Shown: positions 59,014 to 64,000 of the stretch, one piece after another
Layout: each line of letters opens with the position of its first letter
Position numbering within the stretch: the stretch's first letter is position 1
Assembly: GCA_003164595.1 (NCBI GenBank)
Contig: PLTT01000002.1
Span: 1-64,000 of the forward strand
DNA from: Candidatus Saccharimonadota bacterium
GTDB lineage: Bacteria > Patescibacteriota > Saccharimonadia > Saccharimonadales > UBA4665
Direction: 5' to 3'
Length of the DNA stretch: 64,000 nucleotides
Made by a program: the position numbers and the translations under genes
Notes under the pieces: generated by a model
Seen by the model: only the letters and a program-made list of their open reading frames with translations
Told to the model about the DNA's origin: nothing
Databases searched by the model: none

Positions 59014-59741
59014 TATTTGGTCTCCTTTTCAATCTTTGGAGCTTTTATCTTCGCCTTACCCGAATCAACTGCTTGTTTCATATAATCAGCCATTAACTGA
59101 ATTGTCTTGATGGCATCATCGTTACTCGGAATGGGATAAGTAACTAGGCTAGGATCGGCATTAGTATCAACCAAAGCTACTATTGGAATACTTAATTTAC
59201 GGGCCTCGGCTACAGCTGTGGCATCGTGAGTTATATCAAAGATTACTACTGCCCCGGGGCGAGCATTTAGCTGTTTTACGCCACCATACAATACATTAAG
59301 CTGATCAATCTCTTCTTGATAGCGTTGAACTTCTAACTTACTGTACTTATTAGCCAGTTCGCCCGATGACATACGATTCTCTAGATCTTGGAGGTGTTTT
59401 ACTCGTCCACCGATTGTTGACCAATTGGTTAACATGCCGCCAAGCCACCTGTTGGTAACGTAAGGCATATTGGTATCTTCAGCCAATTTCTTAACAATGT
59501 CTCCCGCCTGACGCTTCGTGCCGACAAATAGTATCTGCTTGCTTGCCCCTGCCGTATCTTCTAAGAATGATAAGGCAATATTTAGACCTTCAACTGTTTT
59601 GGTTAAGTCTATTATATGACTACCGTTTCGTTTGCTATGTATATATGGAGCCATTTTCGGATGCCATCGTTCAGTTTTATGCCCAAAGTGAGCACCAGCC
59701 TCTAGTAGCTGCTTAATATCGACATTATTGGTTGTCGCCAT
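59013..59741 (-). CDS. rpsB: Ribosomal protein uS2
   Basis: 242 residues. LLEAGAHFGHKTERWHPKMAPYI, TNRWLGGMLTNWSTIG and ALVDTNADPSLVTYPIPSNDD are the S2 core blocks. It leads the rpsB-tsf-frr cluster. GAAAGGA upstream of the ATG is a real SD. A structured leader precedes it (59761-59818). Confidence 0.97.
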   Translation of the reverse strand: MATTNNVDIKQLLEAGAHFGHKTERWHPKMAPYIHSKRNGSHIIDLTKTVEGLNIALSFLEDTAGASKQILFVGTKRQAGDIVKKLAEDTNMPYVTNRWLGGMLTNWSTIGGRVKHLQDLENRMSSGELANKYSKLEVQRYQEEIDQLNVLYGGVKQLNARPGAVVIFDITHDATAVAEARKLSIPIVALVDTNADPSLVTYPIPSNDDAIKTIQLMADYMKQAVDSGKAKIKAPKIEKETK

Positions 59742-59760
59742 ATTAAATCCTTTCTCATTC

Positions 59761-59818
59761 AGTTGGGAGCTCTAAGACGCCTACACGGTCAAAACTTAGA
59801 GAGGATCAAACCCCAACT
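59761..59818 (-). promoter_or_regulatory. Structured leader of rpsB
   Basis: The outer stem is AGTTGGG with CCCAACT (59818-59812 and 59767-59761). The inner stem is CTCTAAG with CTTAGAG (59801-59795 and 59776-59770). It is placed about 20 bases before the rpsB ATG. S2 represses its own operon by leader binding in other bacteria, so this is a candidate S2 autoregulatory RNA. Confidence 0.55.
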
Positions 59819-59839
59819 TGCTTAATTAATAATAATCGA

Positions 59840-59868
59840 ATTATAACAGATTGATATGCTGGGCGCAA
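59840..59868 (-). promoter_or_regulatory. Promoter of the rpsB-tsf-frr operon
   Basis: Minus-strand TTGCGC (59868-59863), a 17-base spacer, TATAAT (59845-59840). Transcription would start near 59833, giving the leader described above. Confidence 0.6.
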
Positions 59869-60010
59869 TCCCCTAAGAAATTCAGCGTCCCATGATATCC
59901 CCCGCCGCGGCTAAGTTATTGGGATATATCTAGAATAGAATTATGACAACCACAAAATAGTATCAACCATAAGCGTATCTCATAAAAGCATAAGGTGTTA
60001 TCATAAACAT

Positions 60011-62422
60011 ATGGCACAAGATACGGCCACCCTCAAGCCAACCCAGAATCTTTCACATAAAGATCGGCTTTCTCCTTTAGTACATATAGTTGCTATTTTC
60101 GTGACTGCCTCGTTCTTCACGGTAATTGTCGCTTGGCTGATTATTGACAATTACCCATCATCACTCGATTTACATTTCAATTTTTATGCACTACTGTCGG
60201 CCGCTGCGCTCGTTAGTAACTTGGCCGCCTTCACGTTAATCGTTCGCCTCAAGCTAAGAACTGACACAATCATATGGTTCTCTATATTTTTATTGAGTGT
60301 CGCGGCTTGGGCAGCACCCGCCATGATGCAAAATCTGAGTGCCACATCGGCCGGGGCAGCCTTTTGGGGCCCAATCACCACGATCGGTTCGGTATTCATG
60401 CCAGTTGCGCTTTATATGTTCGCCCTGGCATACACCAACCCCAAACACCTGACTAGCCCTTTTGTGTTTCCTTTCATGGCTGGCGTTTCGGCTCTGACCG
60501 TATACACGGATAGTCATACGGATTTGATGCATAACTACGCCGCCGGATCTATGTTGTCTTCGCCGTGGGGGTTTGTCGCTAAGACAGGTCCAGAATTCTT
60601 TATAATTTCACTCTGGCTTATTGTTCTGTGCGCGGGTTCTATTGTACTCTTAGCAAAATTCCGAGAGAAAACCGCCGATCCAATATTACGCAAACAGGCC
60701 AGATTATTCATTATTGCCATAGCATTACCGTTGTCGATCGGAACGATTACCGATGGGTTGATGCCGGCATTAGATATTAATCTTTTGCCGCCACTGGCTA
60801 TCCCATTGCTGACTGTGACAGGTCTCATTATTTGTTATGGGATTCTTAAACAAGGATTCTTCAGCTTTACACCAGCTCTCATTGCCGAAGACGTTCTCAG
60901 TACTATAAACGAAGCGGTAATTGGTGTTACCCCAGACTTACATTTAAGTTATGCAAACCAAGGTACCGAACGGCTTCTTGGTAGATCTTCTGGCGAGTTA
61001 ACCAATATTAGTCTGCGCGATATCCTGGCTGAACCATGGACAATAGAACAAATAAAACAAAAAATATTTCAACCCCTTGGGCACGAAGAATTATATACTA
61101 TCGATTCAGTTAGGTTCATGACCGTAGACGGCGACCCCATTACTACTAAGGTATCAATTACAAAAGTATCTACTGGAAATCAGTCATATGGTCACTTATT
61201 AGTTTTAACAGATATTTCGGATCTTGCCCGCAACAAAGAACTCGTCGAAAAACAAGTCGTTGAGCGTACGAAACAATTACATGACGAACAAGCTAAGCTC
61301 CGGTCTTCTATCGAAGGTTTGAATCTTGGTTTCTTACTTATCAATGTTGGCGGTGTTATTGCCCTCAAGAACAAGGCAATAAATAATATTTTTGGCTTAT
61401 CCGAAACAGCTGAAGTTACAACGAAACAGTTAGAAGAACTTTTATTTGATGTTAATTTTGAGAAAATCAGCCAACAGTTCTGGAAAGGCCAATCGGTCAC
61501 ACTTGATAAGGTAGTCATGGGGGCTAAAATCCTAAAAATCTTCATAGGACCGGTGATCGTGGATCAGGGGGATGATCAGAAACGAACAATTGGTACGGTA
61601 GTTACTGTCGAGGATATTACTGAGGCCACCGTCCAAGAACGTTCCAAGGACGAGTTCTTCTCGATCGCTTCCCACGAGCTACGAACTCCCCTAACCAGCA
61701 TTAAGGGCAATGCCAGCCTAATACTGGATTTCTACAAGGAACCACTCAAAGACCCTCAGCTTAAAGAAATGGTGGATGACATTCATACCAGTTCAGTTCG
61801 TCTGATTGAAATTGTTAATGACTTTTTGGATGTCTCTAGACTAGAACAAGGCAAAATGAGCTTCAAATATGCTCCAATATCTGTAGAAAAAATAATTGAA
61901 AGTGTGGCTTATGAGATGAAGGCCGTGCTTGACGAGAAAAAACTATATTTGAAGGTTGATAAACTAACGACCAACTCCCTCCCTGAAGTTTGGGCTGACG
62001 AAGATCGACTAAAACAAATTATCTATAACCTCGTTGGTAATGCTTCAAAATTCACTGAAGAAGGAGGTATAACAATTAATTCTAGTATCAATGGAAAATT
62101 TGTTAGGGTAGCTGTGTCTGATACTGGCCGTGGCATGACCCCCGAGTCCCAGCTATTGCTATTCCATAAGTTTCAACAAGCCAGCAGCAGCTTGCTAACC
62201 CGTGATACTACAAAGGGCACCGGGCTCGGTCTCTACATATCTAAGATGATGACCGAGAACATGGGTGGCACAATTTCTTTAGATAGTTCAGAAGTCAACA
62301 AAGGCACTACATTTAGTTTCACTCTACCTATTGCCACTGAAGAACAAAAAACTACAACGCTACAGCCAAAAACCACAACAGACTCCAGCTCGGGGCTGAC
62401 GATTAATAATGCGGTGCTATGA
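60011..62422 (+). CDS. Membrane sensor histidine kinase (7TM-like, PAS, HisKA, HATPase)
   Basis: 803 residues. About seven to eight membrane helices in residues ~25-280 resemble the histidine-kinase 7TM module. A PAS domain (~290-400), a short coiled coil (~405-435, VEKQVVERTKQLHDEQAKL) and a second PAS-like unit (~435-540) follow. HisKA holds His555 in SIASHELRTPL. HATPase_c has NLVGNASKFTEEGG, DTGRGMTP and GTGLGLYIS. The start is set by TATCAT six bases before ATG 60011 (leaderless). Convergent with the response regulator at 62449, its likely partner. Confidence 0.93.
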   Translation: MAQDTATLKPTQNLSHKDRLSPLVHIVAIFVTASFFTVIVAWLIIDNYPSSLDLHFNFYALLSAAALVSNLAAFTLIVRLKLRTDTIIWFSIFLLSVAAWAAPAMMQNLSATSAGAAFWGPITTIGSVFMPVALYMFALAYTNPKHLTSPFVFPFMAGVSALTVYTDSHTDLMHNYAAGSMLSSPWGFVAKTGPEFFIISLWLIVLCAGSIVLLAKFREKTADPILRKQARLFIIAIALPLSIGTITDGLMPALDINLLPPLAIPLLTVTGLIICYGILKQGFFSFTPALIAEDVLSTINEAVIGVTPDLHLSYANQGTERLLGRSSGELTNISLRDILAEPWTIEQIKQKIFQPLGHEELYTIDSVRFMTVDGDPITTKVSITKVSTGNQSYGHLLVLTDISDLARNKELVEKQVVERTKQLHDEQAKLRSSIEGLNLGFLLINVGGVIALKNKAINNIFGLSETAEVTTKQLEELLFDVNFEKISQQFWKGQSVTLDKVVMGAKILKIFIGPVIVDQGDDQKRTIGTVVTVEDITEATVQERSKDEFFSIASHELRTPLTSIKGNASLILDFYKEPLKDPQLKEMVDDIHTSSVRLIEIVNDFLDVSRLEQGKMSFKYAPISVEKIIESVAYEMKAVLDEKKLYLKVDKLTTNSLPEVWADEDRLKQIIYNLVGNASKFTEEGGITINSSINGKFVRVAVSDTGRGMTPESQLLLFHKFQQASSSLLTRDTTKGTGLGLYISKMMTENMGGTISLDSSEVNKGTTFSFTLPIATEEQKTTTLQPKTTTDSSSGLTINNAVL

Positions 62423-62448
62423 GTTAACCGTCTTTTGGTCGACTCTAA

Positions 62449-62847
62449 CTATACCGTAGGCGGAACTTGGTTACGCGTATAGCCAAGGAGGACTTCCTTA
62501 ACCATGTCAGCAATTTCTTTTGGTTCGTGTTCGCTCTTAATAATGTATTTTACAGCACCTTTAGAAAGTGCCGTCTCGGCGTCTTGTTGCCCTGATAAAT
62601 TGGTCAGCATAATGACGGGGATAGATTTTGTCGCGGGGTCAAGCTTTAGTTTTTCTAGCATTTGCAAACCATTCATCTTCGGCATCATCACATCCAATAG
62701 AATAATGTCTGGGTTATAGGTTCTGACTTTCTCCAGCCCCTCTTCGCCATCGGCGGCAGTTTCGACCTCGTGTCCTTCAAAAGTAAAGATCTTCTGATAT
62801 AAACGAGACATTAATGGATCGTCTTCGGTAATAAGAATCTTGGCCAT
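62449..62847 (-). CDS. Single-domain response regulator
   Basis: 132 residues starting at ATG 62847 (MAKILITEDDPLMSRLY). The receiver has acidic residues E-D-D near 8-10, phospho-acceptor Asp in LLDVMMPKMNGL (~51) and Lys in KYIIKSEHEP. No output domain. It ends convergent to the large kinase, so phosphotransfer and protein-protein signalling are the likely mode. Confidence 0.9.
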   Translation of the reverse strand: MAKILITEDDPLMSRLYQKIFTFEGHEVETAADGEEGLEKVRTYNPDIILLDVMMPKMNGLQMLEKLKLDPATKSIPVIMLTNLSGQQDAETALSKGAVKYIIKSEHEPKEIADMVKEVLLGYTRNQVPPTV

Positions 62848-63021
62848 AGTGTTACTTCTTTCTTCAGACTTATGATATTTCAATTACAGTATATGAGCAA
62901 TCTGCCATAAACACAACCAGTTAGTCCAACCCGTACAAGAGCAACAGCCGATGCGTGATTACTCTAAAACCTACCCACCTAGGGCGTTATGCAAATTGCC
63001 ATACTACCCTCTTCATTATCT

Positions 63022-63957
63022 TTATTGAAATTGCTTGGCCATGTGCTTGGCTAATAAGTAGGCCGGAATAATCATGATCAGCAGTAAGCAAGCGGCTGTT
63101 AGGAAAGTTAGCTCGACCGAATGGGCAATAGTTTTAAGCAACGCCTGTTGGGGCTGAGCGGTCAGTAACATACCAATGACATTATTATTCATATCCTTGA
63201 GCGGAGCATAGACAACCAAGTAGGAACGATTAAGAATATTCAGTGAGCCTTTGAAAGTTCCTCCCCGAACAAGCACCAATTGTTGAACGGCTTTAGAGGG
63301 CTCACTAACGCCTATCCAGCGTGATGTCCCGTCTGGTGCGATAAAAGTGGTAGCCGAGCGAACATCGCCAGCATAAATAGCACTATCAAGGTTAGTGGCA
63401 TGCTTAATATTGTCGAGGAAGGAATTATCAATAGCCTGCTCGGTAATAACCACGCCAACAATATCGCCGTTGGCCCCCCGAATCGGAGTTGCAGCTTCCA
63501 GAATAACTGTCGGCGCTAAAATACCGGTCTCAGTTACTTTGCTCTGCGCAGAGTAGCCCAGAGCAGCTTCTCGAAACAGAGGGTTGGCGGAAATGGATTG
63601 CCCCCACTGATCGGGATTGGTTCCTTGCAGTAATAATTCGCCATCACTCGTGGTAATTTCAAAAGATGTTAGGCCCTTGGACACAAGATAGTTGCTAGTT
63701 ATGCTAACTAGCTGATTGTGATCGCTGCCAACTACTGCTGAGGCAATTGCCGGGTTTTCGCTGAGTATTTCTCCGTCAGCTAGGGTCTCAGCGCTTTTAC
63801 TAATAAATGCTTGGTTAAGTACCTGACTAGCGGTCGTTAGATTGGTCAACGAACTCTGCTGGATGCTGTTCATTAGTAGAAATGAAAAACTGATGGTCGC
63901 TACCGAAAAAATAATTGCCGTAGCGGCTGTGAAAATTATAAATAACTGTCCTTGCAA
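63022..63957 (-). CDS. Cache-type sensor protein without kinase domain, partial at window edge
   Basis: Two membrane helices bracket a long outside domain: residues ~5-30 at the N-terminus and ~285-305 near the end. The outside part (~35-280) resembles a Cache fold (ITTSDGELLLQGTNPDQWG and AATPIRGANGDIVGVVITEQ are typical PAS-like strand patterns). The protein stops soon after the second helix, so there is no kinase, HAMP or methyl-accepting domain. The start given is TTG 63957, but the frame stays open to 64000, so the true start probably lies outside the window. It may sense for the neighbouring kinase. Confidence 0.7.
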   Translation of the reverse strand: MQGQLFIIFTAATAIIFSVATISFSFLLMNSIQQSSLTNLTTASQVLNQAFISKSAETLADGEILSENPAIASAVVGSDHNQLVSITSNYLVSKGLTSFEITTSDGELLLQGTNPDQWGQSISANPLFREAALGYSAQSKVTETGILAPTVILEAATPIRGANGDIVGVVITEQAIDNSFLDNIKHATNLDSAIYAGDVRSATTFIAPDGTSRWIGVSEPSKAVQQLVLVRGGTFKGSLNILNRSYLVVYAPLKDMNNNVIGMLLTAQPQQALLKTIAHSVELTFLTAACLLLIMIIPAYLLAKHMAKQFQ

Positions 63958-64000
63958 GCGCTTAACAAGATAAACCCAAACCCACTTTACTAGAACAATA

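Overview
The window looks like a chromosomal segment of a Candidate Phyla Radiation (Patescibacteria) bacterium, most probably Candidatus Saccharibacteria (TM7). That assignment is inference from gene content and streamlining: short intergenic gaps, a dcw cluster reduced to mraZ-rsmH-ftsL-ftsI-mraY-ftsW-murG-ftsQ with no mur ligases inside it, a small EF-Ts, a ProRS without the editing insertion, a Trm11-like methyltransferase, and a malic enzyme with little other central metabolism. UGA is a stop here: prfB (RF2) is present and several genes end in TGA, which argues against the UGA-recoding CPR lineages.

Layout. 0.08-1.2 kb: malic enzyme. 1.2-7.3 kb: an AT-rich accessory island. It holds three toxin-antitoxin modules (RHH/PIN, a VbhA-like antitoxin with a Fic protein, RelB/RelE-YafQ-like), a relic of a second PIN gene, a phosphoribosyltransferase, a YdcF/DUF218-like protein, a degenerate tRNA, two tRNA-3'-end-like direct repeats that flank the Fic module, and four copies of an apparently undescribed ~45-codon micro-ORF (motif VNLTGDSWNTL). 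7.4-17 kb: tRNA-Glu(CTC), a histidine kinase and response regulator, rluB/rsuA-like, der, pth, a strong candidate for an unknown ~360-nt structured RNA on the minus strand, topA, and a sigma-region-4/HARE-HTH regulator. 17-26.2 kb: an 830-base noncoding stretch and the dcw cell-wall/division cluster on the minus strand, headed by an mraZ operator. 26.3-35.5 kb: YvcK, a NYN nuclease, glyS, recO, a response regulator with a histidine-less kinase homologue, a methyltransferase, xseA/xseB and a UPF0104 membrane protein. 35.5-45.2 kb: Trm11-like, rpmA, pyrG, a CtpA protease, the PcsB-like/FtsX/FtsE peptidoglycan hydrolase set, a PH-PNPOx fusion and prfB. 45-59.9 kb: an M16 peptidase, secA, hpf, serS, a Cas4/RecB-like nuclease, a HAD phosphatase, lysS, greA, proS, a CPBP protease, rseP, frr, tsf and rpsB, the last with a structured leader. 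60-64 kb: a large 7TM-like sensor kinase, a response regulator and a Cache sensor protein that runs to the window edge.

How it works together. The core is translation (five aminoacyl-tRNA synthetase or factor loci, RRF, EF-Ts, S2, L27, RF2, HPF), envelope growth and division (dcw cluster, FtsEX with its CHAP hydrolase, CtpA, RseP, SecA) and signalling (two complete kinase-regulator pairs plus one kinase-like/regulator pair). The regulators seen have no DNA-binding output domain.

A recurring architectural signal is that many genes have a -10 hexamer ending 6-9 bases before the start codon, which implies leaderless mRNAs. Another group of genes, mainly in the dcw cluster, has A-rich AAAACAAAAA-type leaders and no Shine-Dalgarno sequence. 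These features were used to choose starts.
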